Under the pieces are notes generated by a model. It was not told the DNA's origin and searched no databases. It saw only the letters and a list, made by a program, of their open reading frames with translations. This document shows, piece after piece, positions 42,610-55,814 of a stretch of DNA of 64,000 nucleotides; the stretch's first letter is position 1; every line of letters begins with the position of its first letter. A program made the position numbers and the translations under genes. Source of the stretch: Hofstenia miamia (taxonomy: Eukaryota; Xenacoelomorpha; Acoela); the NCBI GenBank assembly GCA_004352715.1, contig SCFE01000069.1, positions 1,692,894-1,756,893 of the forward strand. The letters are read 5' to 3'.

Positions 42610-44268
42610 CTAGTGTCTGCACAATAAAACATGGAAAGGGAAGGATACCAATTCTCAATGTGAACCTAAAAAGATCTCAGGTGGCTGACTCAAAGGGGAG
42701 TGGACGAACACCATCAAATTTGCGAGTATTCCCAAAAGCCAATTCAAGGGCGTTGGGATGAAAGCAGAAGAAGAAACACATACAGGATACCCAAAATAAA
42801 CGATGAGGACTATCAACATCTAGAGGAATGGGAGATCACGCAACTAAGAACACTCTTAGAGAAACACAAATGTATATTCAACTATGGAGAGATAAGCATA
42901 GGTCAGGCAGTAGGTGAGAAGAAGAAAATCATTACAACAACAGATAAGCTGAATAAACTACCAGTTAGAAGGGTGCCTGAGCAGCTGAAAGAGGAATACA
43001 ATCGCATACTGGAAGATTAATTGACAACAAAATTATTTGGCCAAGTGAGAGCCCATACACAGCACCAACCATGTTCGTAAAACAGGGGAACAAGTACCAT
43101 CTATGTATTGATTTTCACAAGTTAAATGAGGTAACAAAAAGGATTTGCAACCGTTACTGTGAATAGAGGACATGCTCTACAAAGCCAGTAAACATAAATA
43201 TTTTACAACATTGGATTTATGCAAGGCCTACTGGCAGGTGAAGATGGAAGAAGACAATATCAGGAAGACAGCATTTATAACTCCATATGGGCTGTGCAAA
43301 TGGATATATATGGCGTTTGGACTCTGTAATGCACCAGCAACCTTTCAGAGATACATAATGAAGGTACTGAAAAACAAGACACACAGAATGGAAGAGGGAG
43401 TAGATGCCTATATAGACGTCATCATAGTTACAAGTGATACAGTCGAAGAACATCTGGAAAAATTGGAGAGGACACTAATGATTCTAGAAAACCCGGGACT
43501 CCAGATAAATGGAAATAATTGCAATATCCTGAAAGAGAAAATAGTGTTCCTTGGAAGAACAATAGAGAAAAGAAGAATATGCATGAAGGACAATGCCAGA
43601 GAGATGATCTGAAAGATAGAAAAACTGAACAACAAAAAAGATATACAGAGAATTATGGGGTTCTTCAATTATTACGGAACCTTTATTCCAAATATAGCTG
43701 GAAAAACTGCAAAGATGAACCGATTGATGAGAAAGTCAGTGCCATTTGTATGGACCTGGCAAGAGCAAGAGGAACTTGACAACATCAAAGAAGAACTGGC
43801 GAAATTACCCTCCCTCAACACACCAGATTACAACAAGAAATTCATACTAGATTGTGACACGAGCAACGTGGCAATTGGAGCAATGCTGGGACAAATAAGA
43901 AATGGAAAGGAGGTACCAATTCAGTTTTTCAGCTGCAAGCTGAGGGCAAGCAAAGAGAACTATGGCTCCACCAAGGTAGAGATGCTCACATTGATTGAGA
44001 GTATTAAGAAATTTCGACACTTCCTCATTGATAGAGAATTTAGAGTGTGTACAGACAACCATGGATTGGCCTGGCTGAAGAAGTTCTTTGGAGACAAGTC
44101 CGGAATAGTATCTTGGTTGATTGAATAACTAAACAAGTTCACATTTACAATCAAACATAGGAAGAGCACATTACATAACAATGCGGACTTCCACAATACC
44201 AGAGAGATGCAGTGAAAACAGACAGAGAGAATAAGCAATTTCAGTTCCTGCCACACACTGAGTATGAA
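42610..44268 (+). pseudogene. pol: F1 pol fragment (linker-RT-RNase H)
   Basis: It begins abruptly at the F2 LTR edge with SVCTIKHGKGRIPI, deletes part of the linker, then has EISIGQAVGEKKKIITTTDK, YHLCIDFHKLNEV, LDLCKAYWQVKM, YIDV (43409-43420, second catalytic Asp lost), FILDCDTSNVAIGAMLGQ and TDNHGLAWLKKF, then a TAA in place of the Tyr of EYLN. Frameshifts at ~43018 and near 43150, and a TGA at 43610-43612. It is on the strand opposite to the F2 element and runs into the N gap. It is closer to copies A-C than to F2, but a separate insertion. Confidence 0.88.
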
Positions 44269-45268
44269 NNNNNNNNNNNNNNNNNNNNNNNNNNNNNNNN
44301 NNNNNNNNNNNNNNNNNNNNNNNNNNNNNNNNNNNNNNNNNNNNNNNNNNNNNNNNNNNNNNNNNNNNNNNNNNNNNNNNNNNNNNNNNNNNNNNNNNNN
44401 NNNNNNNNNNNNNNNNNNNNNNNNNNNNNNNNNNNNNNNNNNNNNNNNNNNNNNNNNNNNNNNNNNNNNNNNNNNNNNNNNNNNNNNNNNNNNNNNNNNN
44501 NNNNNNNNNNNNNNNNNNNNNNNNNNNNNNNNNNNNNNNNNNNNNNNNNNNNNNNNNNNNNNNNNNNNNNNNNNNNNNNNNNNNNNNNNNNNNNNNNNNN
44601 NNNNNNNNNNNNNNNNNNNNNNNNNNNNNNNNNNNNNNNNNNNNNNNNNNNNNNNNNNNNNNNNNNNNNNNNNNNNNNNNNNNNNNNNNNNNNNNNNNNN
44701 NNNNNNNNNNNNNNNNNNNNNNNNNNNNNNNNNNNNNNNNNNNNNNNNNNNNNNNNNNNNNNNNNNNNNNNNNNNNNNNNNNNNNNNNNNNNNNNNNNNN
44801 NNNNNNNNNNNNNNNNNNNNNNNNNNNNNNNNNNNNNNNNNNNNNNNNNNNNNNNNNNNNNNNNNNNNNNNNNNNNNNNNNNNNNNNNNNNNNNNNNNNN
44901 NNNNNNNNNNNNNNNNNNNNNNNNNNNNNNNNNNNNNNNNNNNNNNNNNNNNNNNNNNNNNNNNNNNNNNNNNNNNNNNNNNNNNNNNNNNNNNNNNNNN
45001 NNNNNNNNNNNNNNNNNNNNNNNNNNNNNNNNNNNNNNNNNNNNNNNNNNNNNNNNNNNNNNNNNNNNNNNNNNNNNNNNNNNNNNNNNNNNNNNNNNNN
45101 NNNNNNNNNNNNNNNNNNNNNNNNNNNNNNNNNNNNNNNNNNNNNNNNNNNNNNNNNNNNNNNNNNNNNNNNNNNNNNNNNNNNNNNNNNNNNNNNNNNN
45201 NNNNNNNNNNNNNNNNNNNNNNNNNNNNNNNNNNNNNNNNNNNNNNNNNNNNNNNNNNNNNNNNNNNN
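44269..45268. other. assembly gap (1000 N)
   Basis: Exactly 1000 N; it interrupts the RNase H region of the plus-strand F1 pol fragment. Confidence 0.95.
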
Positions 45269-45554
45269 GTCTACCACATTGTGGACTTTGATGTTAAATC
45301 TTTATCAATGTTTTTGTAATTCTAGTGAATTATCAAGATCATCATTACTTTGCTGTGCCATATTAAGTGCATTTGAGCATGACTAAGTGCACCTATTTTT
45401 ATTTTTGTTCTGAATTCATTTGAATTTAATGTTTGTAAAACAATTTCTATTATGTAAAATTCTTTGTGTAGTCATTATTAAAAGCCATGTAAATTATATT
45501 TGACATTATGGTATGAGCTATTCTTATTGCGCCTTTACTTAAAATGGCTATTCT
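45269..45554. other. unique AT-rich flank
   Basis: No similarity to the LTR families and no open frame of note. Probably host sequence flanking the array. Confidence 0.4.
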
Positions 45555-46679
45555 TGTAGCATCATCCAAAATAATCAGAAACAAGCTGCAAACATTGCAG
45601 AAGAGAGTAAGATCGAAAAGGAGTTGATTAAAAAAATATTATAATCAGATTAGTTGCTATGATTTCAGATTAATTTGTAAAATGCAACCAAGAATAAAAT
45701 ATGTGTCAAAAAAGAGATATTTGTATCTGTTGATAAAAATACTTTTGACAAAACAACGCTTACATTATTTTTAGCCACCATATTGGCAGAAGTTTAAATT
45801 TGAATCAACAGGTACTTCTTTTGAAATACTATAAATACATTGAAACTTATTGTAAGAATTTGATAAAGAATTTTACTTAGAATTCTTATTTTTCATCTTA
45901 TTAACAGTTTGATTATTTAATACAATGTTGAGCTAATCAAGTGGTGTTTAGTAGTGGTCTGGATACATCACAGGGAACGATTCTAGGGTCCCTGTGCCAG
46001 ATCACGAAAGTGCACATATGTTAGGTGTAGGGGTTTTCTCTCGATTAGCCGACTAGCATTTCCTTTCTACATGTATCAGATAACTAACTGTCAACAAATG
46101 GTTGGATAACCAAACTCTAGGAATTATCCTAATATTATTTTAGATCCAAATTTATGACCTATAATTGACTGATAAAGTGACTGTACATGTAGTAAATTAT
46201 AAATGTAGGGTAGGAAGTTGTTCAAACAGCATTTATTTAAATATGCCAGTATATTTCAGTAATGGCTACATGTAATAAGTAATGAACAACTAGTAACAAT
46301 TCAGGTTGCAAATAGATACAACACTTTCACACAATAGAGTCTAAGTCGAATTGTGTCATGTCTTGAGTAAGCACTGAGCTAATGTAGGGTACACATAAGT
46401 TTTATCAGCTGAGCTGAGAAGTGGTGCTCACACATTGGATGGAGTGGTGACACTGGATGTGGAGATCCGCTTTGGGCAGATGCCCATCAGAAGATTGTCA
46501 TAGAGGTTACCGCATGGCTTCATCACCTAAAATGTGAGCAGTTAATTCGAGGTTACATAGGTTAACAGAAGAAACTAGTCAAGCAGTAATAACAAGTAAA
46601 TCCTTACCTGCAATAACACAGCTAACATTATAAAGTAACAGTAGATAAACAGTGATAATGCCTGGTAGAGGATATTACA
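45555..46679 (+). repeat. F1 LTR 1 of tandem array
   Basis: TGTAGCATCATCC to GGATATTACA, 1125 bases. It holds the YY1-like site (GCCACCATATTGGCAGA) and the TATA box CTATAAATA at 45829. It is followed by spacer X, not by a primer site. Its 5' half differs from LTR 3 and 5, while its 3' quarter is the same as that of LTR 3. Confidence 0.9.
45829..45837 (+). promoter_or_regulatory. TATA box in F1 LTR (representative)
   Basis: CTATAAATA about 275 bases into the LTR, followed by CATTGAAACTTATTGTAAG. It is present at the same offset in the LTRs at 48690, 50469, 53603 and 55380. Confidence 0.5.
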
Positions 46680-48689
46680 ATTAGATGTCATAGACAAGTG
46701 CAAGACATGTCTTTTTTAAAATGAAAAACATTTTCTTGAGCAGAGATCAGAGCTGGAAAGCATGAAAACTGTATCACTAAATGAAGTTGTGCTCATAGTC
46801 TTAGAGCAAATGGATAGAGAGGATGATGGTTACTAATACCTTTCAGAAAATGTCAATCATTTCACAAAGGATGAGTTATATGACAGCTGAGTTAGTCATT
46901 TAATGTTTAAAGAAAGAATGGGAGATACTGAAGTTTTGAACAATGAGAAAACAATTGTGCAGCTCACAAAACACAATTAAGGATATCTTTGCTAAATGAA
47001 CCTACAAAACAAATGGAGATATTACATGAAAATATCAATATATTCAATCCTAAGGCAATTGTACTGGTAGAATGATTTAATAGGACACTAAATAAATTCA
47101 ATTACAGGGCATAATCATTGGAAAGGAAGAAAAGAAAAGAAAAACTAAGATAGACTTTTGAGTAATTTTATATTATTTTGATGATTGCCTACTTATAATT
47201 CAAAAAATTTTTAAAAGTAGTAATTAATTATGGAAATAGTATCTGTAAACAAGTAGCCATTGACAAATTGCAGAGTTTGATATTGTTCAGCTAATTAATA
47301 GTAAAATTGTAGCAAATGGCAGATAATAACAGCTAAACAAAATGTTATTACAAAGAACAGGTAAATGTTGATTTGTTTGCATATTTTAATATAAATATTG
47401 TACAAAAGGTTTACTCAGTTGATGAGCTAAATATAGATTTATTTTGTATTATTGAGGTTTGATTGATAATGCATATGGAAAGCTAAATATCAAAGCACAT
47501 GAGTAGTTCTCAGGACCCCAAAATCAATTATCAGACTTTGTGTAGGACTGAAATTCTTCATCTGAACATTATTTGAGCAGATGTTCTGTTAATGAGAATG
47601 TGCTTATAGTTTAAGTTTACAAATATGGATTTTTTGTATAGCTTTCCTATTCTCTTACTCATACTTATAAGAAATACACTCAAGTACCTGGAGAGCTTTT
47701 TTAGAATAACTTCTTATTTTAGATTCAAATGTATAGGGAATAAGAACTATTATAAATACAAAGTGTCTACAAACACCCTTGTATTTTATATGTTAATAAA
47801 TACATTAGGGCTATGTACTTTTCAATTATACATGGATTGTTTGCATGTACAGAGGGTCATGTACATATTTTTATGTAGGGTACTTTATATGTAAGGCACA
47901 ATAACAAGCAAATTTACTGTGGTTGTGAAGATTCCTTTATTGCATAGAATAACAAAAACAATGAATGCACAAAATTATCAAAGTTAAGCAACATTAGGGA
48001 ACACAGGCACTGCATGTCAAATACAGTCATGGAGAGCCTTTCATGAATCACAAATATTTGCTTAGTAACTAGTTATGGTCACCCATTTTTGTTTCATCTT
48101 TCATTGTATGGTTCCAGTTTAGGTTTCATCCCTGTGATCTGCAATTAGAGTGTATTTAGATAATATTCTAAATTAAGTAAGCTTAGTTAAATCACAATTC
48201 AGAACTTACTGCTAGAGTTGCACCTGTTATCAAGATAGACCTCAAACAATATTATAAGTGAAGATGTCACTAATTGTAAGTCAAGCTCAGCTCAGGGCAG
48301 ATTCTACATTACATTGTACTATTCTGTACAGTAGGGAAGAAACAGAAAAAAGTGGTAGAAATATTTCAGTACTTCTATAGCACTTTGATGGATAACATCA
48401 GCAGAATAAAACCTTTTAAAGATATGCTTGGCTTGCAAGTTATCCACTTAAAAATTTGTCATAATATGAAAATATCAGCAGTCTAACAGTAGAGAGAATT
48501 TAATGAAAAAACTATTGTGAACCTCATAAGAATGGTAATATTGTTTTTATTTAAGGGAATTTTCCCTTTCAGTGAGAAGGTCCATATATGCTTGAAAAGC
48601 TTTTAGATCATAATAACTATATTCTTAATAACAATAGGAAAATTTATTTCCAATTTTAAAATTGTACTATTAAGAGAAATATATGCTGT
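46680..48689. repeat. spacer X, first copy
   Basis: About 2 kb not related to gag, pol, ORF3 or LTRs, repeated at 51593-53602 with no difference that I could see. It contains a 90-codon open frame (47625-47894, start MDFLYSFPIL) of hydrophobic AT-driven composition that I do not trust as a gene. Near 47055-47108 a short frame with one TGA (AIVLVE, stop, FNRTLNKFNYRA) looks like the end of a retroviral-type integrase core. It may be an old element remnant or host DNA captured between LTRs. Confidence 0.7.
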
Positions 48690-49812
48690 TGTAGCATCAT
48701 CCAAAATAATCAGAAATAAGTTGCAAATGTCACAGAAGAGAGTAAGATCAAAAAGGAGTTGATTAAAAAATATTATAATCAGATTAGTTGCTATGATTTC
48801 AGATTAATTTGTAAAATGCAACCAAGAATAAAAAATGTGTCAAAAAAGAGATATTTGTATCTGTTGATAAAAATACTTTTGACAAAACGACGCTTACATT
48901 ATTTTATAGCCGCCATATTGGCAGAAGTTTAAATTTGAATCAACAGGTACTTCTTTTGAATTACTATAAATACATTGAAACTTATTGTAAGAATTTGATA
49001 AAGAATTTTACTTAGAATTCTTATTTTTCATCTTATTAACAGTTTGATTATTTAATACAATGTTGAGCTAATCGAGCAGTGTTTAATAGTGGTCTGGATA
49101 CATCACAGGGAACGATTCTAGGGTCCCTGTGCCAGATCATGAAAGTGCACATATGTTAGGTGTAGGGGTTTTCTCTTGATTAGCTGACTAGCATTTCTCT
49201 TCTACATGTATCAGATAACTTACTGTCAACAAATGGTTGGATGACCCAACCCTAGGAAATATCTTAATATTATTTTAGATCTAAATTCATGACCTATAAT
49301 GTACCAATATAATTACCATACATGTAGTAAGTATAAATGTAGGTTAGGAAGTTGTTCAAATAGAATTTATTTAGATAAGCCAATATATTTTGGTAATGGC
49401 TACATGTAGTATTTAATGAACAACTAGTAACACTTCAGGTTGCAAATAGATACAACACTTTCACACAATAGAAAGTAAGTCGAGTTGTGTCATGTCTTGA
49501 GTAAGCACTGAGCTAATGTAGGGTGCACATAAGCTATCTTGATTGAGCTGAGAAGTGGCACTTGAGCATTGGATGGAATGGTGGAATTGGATGTGGAGAT
49601 TCACTTCAGGCAGATGCCCACTAGAAGATTGTTATGGAGGTTACTGCATGGCTTCATCACCTAGAAAGTGAACAGTTAATTGAGGTTACATAAGATAACA
49701 GAAGAAACTAGTCAAACAGTAACAACAAGTAAATCCTTACTCGCAATAACACAGCTAACATTATAAAGTAACAGTAGATAAACAGTGATAATGCCTGGTA
49801 GAGGATATTACA
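48690..49812 (+). repeat. F1 LTR 2 of array (5' LTR of deleted element)
   Basis: 1123 bases with TG...CA ends, followed directly by a primer site. Nearly identical to LTR 4 (53603). YY1-like site GCCGCCATATTGGCAGA at ~48909. Confidence 0.9.
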
Positions 49813-49829
49813 TGGCAACCATGACAGCC
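49813..49829 (+). other. primer binding site, tRNA-Arg-like
   Basis: TGGCAACCATGACAGCC directly after the LTR. The equivalent at 54724 is TGGTAACTGTGACAGCC. Confidence 0.6.
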
Positions 49830-50468
49830 AAGAACAGCAAACCTACAGAAGAAACATTCAATTAAACCACCCGCAAAACAACATCATAAGCTATAAGTGA
49901 AAGTATGAAAGCAATGAATTGCTACACAAACCAATTACAAATAAAATAAGGAGAGATACCCCAAACTGAACAAGTGTACTTCAAGGAGATCCTGGAATCA
50001 CAACCTAGAGATGGGAAAGCCACTATGAACCAGAAGAAAAATGACAAAATCCAGAAAAGGAAGTGCAAAGAAAACTTCAATGAAAACAGTAACTCCCAGA
50101 ACAATTCAATCATCACTGTACTTCAGTGAGAATTCAGCAACAGATGCCACAGATACAGAACTACAATGTTTTAGTTCACCCCAGAGACAAACCCCATAGA
50201 CACAAACCCACTAGATATAATGGTGTTGTTAAAAAAGAGCTAAGAGAGATAACACCAATAGCTGAAGACATAAGAGAGGCACGTTTCCTGAAATACGCAA
50301 ACGTCATAACATCAGAAAGAGAAGCAGTTCTAAAGATGAAATAAAAACAAATGGAATTCGAGAAAAACACGTGGTCCAATCAGCAGGCAGAAATGATAAT
50401 TTGAAAGGTGGACACTCTGGTACATGGAGAACAAGCTGTGCTAAAAATAATGCAAGCTAAGGAGGGCG
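49830..50468 (+). pseudogene. internally deleted F1 derivative: gag start fused to ORF3 end
   Basis: From ~50010 the sequence follows the F1 gag start (MGKPL, stop, TRRKMTKSRKGS), with TPRTIQSSLYFSENSATDA, up to the gag motif DIMVLLKKS. At about 50231-50245 it switches to the ORF3 tail (LREITPIAEDIREARFLKYA, then VITSEREAVLKMK) and ends in the polypurine run AAGGAGGGCG. Both parents share AAGAGAG at the join. Some 9 kb of gag, pol and ORF3 are absent. Primer site, leader, polypurine tract and both LTRs remain, as expected for a non-autonomous element. No useful protein is encoded. Confidence 0.85.
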
Positions 50469-51592
50469 TGTAGCATCATCCAAAATAATCAGAAATAAGC
50501 TGCAAATGTCACAGAAGAGAGTAAGATTGAAAAGGAGTTGATTAAAAAATATTATAATCAGATTAGTTGCTATGATTTCAGATTAATTTGTAAAATGCCA
50601 CCAAGAAAAAAATATGTGTCAAAAAGGAGATATTTGTATCTCTTGATAAAAATACTTTTGACAAAATGACGCTTATGTTATTTTATTGCTGCCATATTGG
50701 CAGAAGTTTAAATTTGAATCAACAGGTACTTCTTTTGAAATACTATAAATACATTGAAACTTATAGTAAGAATTTGATAAAGAATTTTACTTAGAATTCT
50801 TATTTTTCATCTTATTAATGGTTTGATTATTTAATACAATGTTGAGCTAATTAGCAGTGTTTAGTAGTGGTCTGGATACATCACAGGGAACGATTCTAGG
50901 GTCCCTGTGCGAGATCACAAAAGTGCACATATGTTAGGTGTAGGGGTTTTCTCTTGATTAGCTGACTAGCATTTCCTTTCTACATGTATCAGATAACTAA
51001 CTGTCAACAAATGGTTGGATAACCAAACCCTAGGAAATATCCTAATATTATTTTAGATCCAAATTTATGACCTATAATTGACTGATAAAGTGACTGTACA
51101 TGTAGTAAATTATAAATGTAGGGTAGGAAGTTGTTCAAACAGCATTTATTTAAATAAGCCAATATATTTCAGTAATGGCTACATGTAGTATTTAATGAAC
51201 AACTAGTAACACTTCAGGTTGCAAATAGATATAACACTTTCACACAATAGAGAGTAAGTTGAGTTGTGTCATGTCTTGAGTAAGCACTGAGCTAATGTAG
51301 GGTACACATAAGCTATCTTGATTGAGCTGAGAGGTGGCACTCAAGCATTGGATGGAATGGTGAAATTGGATGTGGAGATCCACTTCAGTCAGATGCCCAC
51401 TAGAAGATTGTTATGGAGGTTACTGCATTGCTTCATCACCTAAAATGTGAGCAGTTAATTCGAGGTTACATAGGTTAACAGAAGAAACTAGTCAAGCAGT
51501 AATAACAAGTAAATCCTTACCTGCAATAACACAGCTAACATTATAAAGTAACAGTAGATAAACAGTGATAATGCCTGGTAGAGGATATTACA
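50469..51592 (+). repeat. F1 LTR 3 of array
   Basis: 3' LTR of the first deleted element. Its 5' part is like LTR 5, parts of its middle and its last ~150 bases are like LTR 1, and another stretch is like LTR 2 and 4, so it is a mosaic. It leads into the second spacer X. Confidence 0.9.
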
Positions 51593-53602
51593 ATTAGATG
51601 TCATAGACAAGTGCAAGACATGTCTTTTTTAAAATGAAAAACATTTTCTTGAGCAGAGATCAGAGCTGGAAAGCATGAAAACTGTATCACTAAATGAAGT
51701 TGTGCTCATAGTCTTAGAGCAAATGGATAGAGAGGATGATGGTTACTAATACCTTTCAGAAAATGTCAATCATTTCACAAAGGATGAGTTATATGACAGC
51801 TGAGTTAGTCATTTAATGTTTAAAGAAAGAATGGGAGATACTGAAGTTTTGAACAATGAGAAAACAATTGTGCAGCTCACAAAACACAATTAAGGATATC
51901 TTTGCTAAATGAACCTACAAAACAAATGGAGATATTACATGAAAATATCAATATATTCAATCCTAAGGCAATTGTACTGGTAGAATGATTTAATAGGACA
52001 CTAAATAAATTCAATTACAGGGCATAATCATTGGAAAGGAAGAAAAGAAAAGAAAAACTAAGATAGACTTTTGAGTAATTTTATATTATTTTGATGATTG
52101 CCTACTTATAATTCAAAAAATTTTTAAAAGTAGTAATTAATTATGGAAATAGTATCTGTAAACAAGTAGCCATTGACAAATTGCAGAGTTTGATATTGTT
52201 CAGCTAATTAATAGTAAAATTGTAGCAAATGGCAGATAATAACAGCTAAACAAAATGTTATTACAAAGAACAGGTAAATGTTGATTTGTTTGCATATTTT
52301 AATATAAATATTGTACAAAAGGTTTACTCAGTTGATGAGCTAAATATAGATTTATTTTGTATTATTGAGGTTTGATTGATAATGCATATGGAAAGCTAAA
52401 TATCAAAGCACATGAGTAGTTCTCAGGACCCCAAAATCAATTATCAGACTTTGTGTAGGACTGAAATTCTTCATCTGAACATTATTTGAGCAGATGTTCT
52501 GTTAATGAGAATGTGCTTATAGTTTAAGTTTACAAATATGGATTTTTTGTATAGCTTTCCTATTCTCTTACTCATACTTATAAGAAATACACTCAAGTAC
52601 CTGGAGAGCTTTTTTAGAATAACTTCTTATTTTAGATTCAAATGTATAGGGAATAAGAACTATTATAAATACAAAGTGTCTACAAACACCCTTGTATTTT
52701 ATATGTTAATAAATACATTAGGGCTATGTACTTTTCAATTATACATGGATTGTTTGCATGTACAGAGGGTCATGTACATATTTTTATGTAGGGTACTTTA
52801 TATGTAAGGCACAATAACAAGCAAATTTACTGTGGTTGTGAAGATTCCTTTATTGCATAGAATAACAAAAACAATGAATGCACAAAATTATCAAAGTTAA
52901 GCAACATTAGGGAACACAGGCACTGCATGTCAAATACAGTCATGGAGAGCCTTTCATGAATCACAAATATTTGCTTAGTAACTAGTTATGGTCACCCATT
53001 TTTGTTTCATCTTTCATTGTATGGTTCCAGTTTAGGTTTCATCCCTGTGATCTGCAATTAGAGTGTATTTAGATAATATTCTAAATTAAGTAAGCTTAGT
53101 TAAATCACAATTCAGAACTTACTGCTAGAGTTGCACCTGTTATCAAGATAGACCTCAAACAATATTATAAGTGAAGATGTCACTAATTGTAAGTCAAGCT
53201 CAGCTCAGGGCAGATTCTACATTACATTGTACTATTCTGTACAGTAGGGAAGAAACAGAAAAAAGTGGTAGAAATATTTCAGTACTTCTATAGCACTTTG
53301 ATGGATAACATCAGCAGAATAAAACCTTTTAAAGATATGCTTGGCTTGCAAGTTATCCACTTAAAAATTTGTCATAATATGAAAATATCAGCAGTCTAAC
53401 AGTAGAGAGAATTTAATGAAAAAACTATTGTGAACCTCATAAGAATGGTAATATTGTTTTTATTTAAGGGAATTTTCCCTTTCAGTGAGAAGGTCCATAT
53501 ATGCTTGAAAAGCTTTTAGATCATAATAACTATATTCTTAATAACAATAGGAAAATTTATTTCCAATTTTAAAATTGTACTATTAAGAGAAATATATGCT
53601 GT
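51593..53602. repeat. spacer X, second copy
   Basis: Repeats 46680-48689 at an offset of 4913 bases, including the 90-codon frame at 52538-52807. No gene is claimed. Confidence 0.85.
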
Positions 53603-54723
53603 TGTAGCATCATCCAAAATAATCAGAAATAAGTTGCAAATGTCACAGAAGAGAGTAAGATCAAAAAGGAGTTGATTAAAAAATATTATAATCAGATTAG
53701 TTGCTATGATTTCAGATTAATTTGTAAAATGCAACCAAGAATAAAAAATGTGTCAAAAAAGAGATATTTGTATCTGTTGATAAAAATACTTTTGACAAAA
53801 CGACGCTTACATTATTTTATAGCCACCATATTGGCAGAAGTTTAAATTTGAATCAACAGGTACTTCTTTTGAAATACTATAAATACATTGAAACTTATTG
53901 TAAGAAGTTGATAAAGAATTTTACTTAGAATTCTTATTTTTCATCTTATTAACAGTTTGATTATTTAATACAATGTTGAGCTAATGAGCAGTGTTTAGTA
54001 GTGGTCTGGATACATCACAGGGAACGATTCTAGGGTCTCTGTGCCAGACATGAAAAAGCACTTAAGTTAGGTATAGGGGTTTTCTCTTGATTAGCCGACT
54101 AGCATTTCTCTTCTACATGTATTAGATAACTAACTGTCAACAAATGGTTGGATGACCAAACCCAAGGAATTATCTTAATATTGTTTTAGATCTAAATTGA
54201 TGACCTACAATAGACAAATATAATTACCATACATGTAGTAAGTATAAATGTAGGTTAGGAAGTTGTTCAAATAGAATTTATTTAGATAAGCCAATATATT
54301 TTGGTAATGGCTACATGTAGTATTTAATGAACAACTAGTAACACTTCAGGTTGCAAATAGATACAACACTTTCACACAATAGAAAGTAAGTCGAGTTGTG
54401 TCATGTCTTGAGTAAGCACTGAGCTAATGTAGGGTGCACATAAGCTATCTTGATTGAGCTGAGAAGTGGCACTTGAGCATTGGATGGAATGGTGGAATTT
54501 GATGTGAAGATTCACTTCAGGCAGATGCCCACTATGAGATCATTATAGAGGTTACTGCATGGCTTCATCACCTAGAAAGTGAACAGTTAATTGAGGTTAC
54601 ATAAGATAACAGAAGAAACTAGTCAAACAGTAACAACAAGTAAATCCCTACCCGCAATAACACAGCTAACATTATAAAGGAACAGTAGATAAACAGAGGC
54701 AATGCCTGGTAGAGGATATTACA
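53603..54723 (+). repeat. F1 LTR 4 of array
   Basis: Same as LTR 2 with scattered substitutions, for example in the CCCTGTGCCAG region. Followed by a primer site (54724-54740). Confidence 0.9.
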
Positions 54724-55379
54724 TGGTAACTGTGACAGCCAAGAACAGCAAACCTACAGAAGAAACATTCAGTTAAACTGCCCACAAAACAACATCATAA
54801 GCTATAAGTGAAAGTATGAAAGCAATGAATTGCTACACAAACCAATTACAAATAAAATAAGGAGAGATACCCCAAACTGAACAAGTGTACTTCAAGGAGA
54901 TCCTGGAATCACAACCTAGAGATGGGAAAGCCACTATGAACCAGAAGAAAAATGACAAAATCCAGAAAAGGAAGTGCAAAGAAAACTTCAATGAAAACAG
55001 TAACTCCCAGAACAATTCAATCATCACTGTACTTCAGTGAGAATTCAGCAACAGATGCCACAGATACAGAACTACAATGTTTTAGTTCACCCCAGAGACA
55101 AACCCCATAGACACAAACCCACTAGATATAATGGTGTTGTTAAAAAAGAGCTAAGAGAGATAACACCAATAGCTGAAGACATAAGAGAGGCACGTTTCCT
55201 GAAATACGCAAACGTCATAACATCAGAAAGAGAAGCAGTTCTAAAGATGAAATAAAAACAAATGGAATTCGAGAAAAACACGTGGTCCAATCAGCAGGCA
55301 GAAATGATAATTTGAAAGGTGGACACTCTGGTACATGGAGAACAAGCTGTGCTAAAAATAATGCAAGCTAAGGAGGGCG
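54724..55379 (+). pseudogene. internally deleted F1 derivative, second copy
   Basis: Same gag-start/ORF3-end fusion as 49813-50468 with the identical join (frame 55037-55255 shows the ORF3 part). Differences are confined mainly to the first ~100 bases, including the primer site (TGGTAACTGTGACAGCC). This shows duplication after the deletion formed. Confidence 0.85.
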
Positions 55380-55814
55380 TGTAGCATCATCCAAAATAAT
55401 CAGAAATAAGCTGCAAATGTCACAGAAGAGAGTAAGATTGAAAAGGAGTTGATTAAAAAATATTATAATCAGATTAGTTGCTATGATTTCAGATTAATTT
55501 GTAAAATGCCACCAAGAAAAAAATATGTGTCAAAAAGGAGATATTTGTATCTCTTGATAAAAATACTTTTGACAAAATGACGCTTATGTTATTTTATTGC
55601 TGCCATATTGGCAGAAGTTTAAATTTGAATTGACAGGTACTTCTTTTGAAATACTATAAATACATTGAAACTTATAGTAAGAATTTGATAAAAAATTTTA
55701 CTTAGAATTCTTATTTTTCATCTAATTAATGGTTTGATTATTTAATACAATGTTGAGCTAATTGAGCAGTGTTTAGTAGTGGTCTGGATACATCACAGGG
55801 AACAATTCTAGGGC
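55380..55814 (+). repeat. F1 LTR 5 of array, truncated
   Basis: The first ~435 bases match LTR 3 closely, then similarity stops abruptly at AACAATTCTAGGG. An integrase-region fragment follows. Confidence 0.85.

Noticed and set aside
47625-47894. 90-codon open frame in spacer X, repeated at 52538.
   Set aside because: Its duplication only reflects the array. Composition is AT-driven and hydrophobic, with no homologous domain recognised and no start context.
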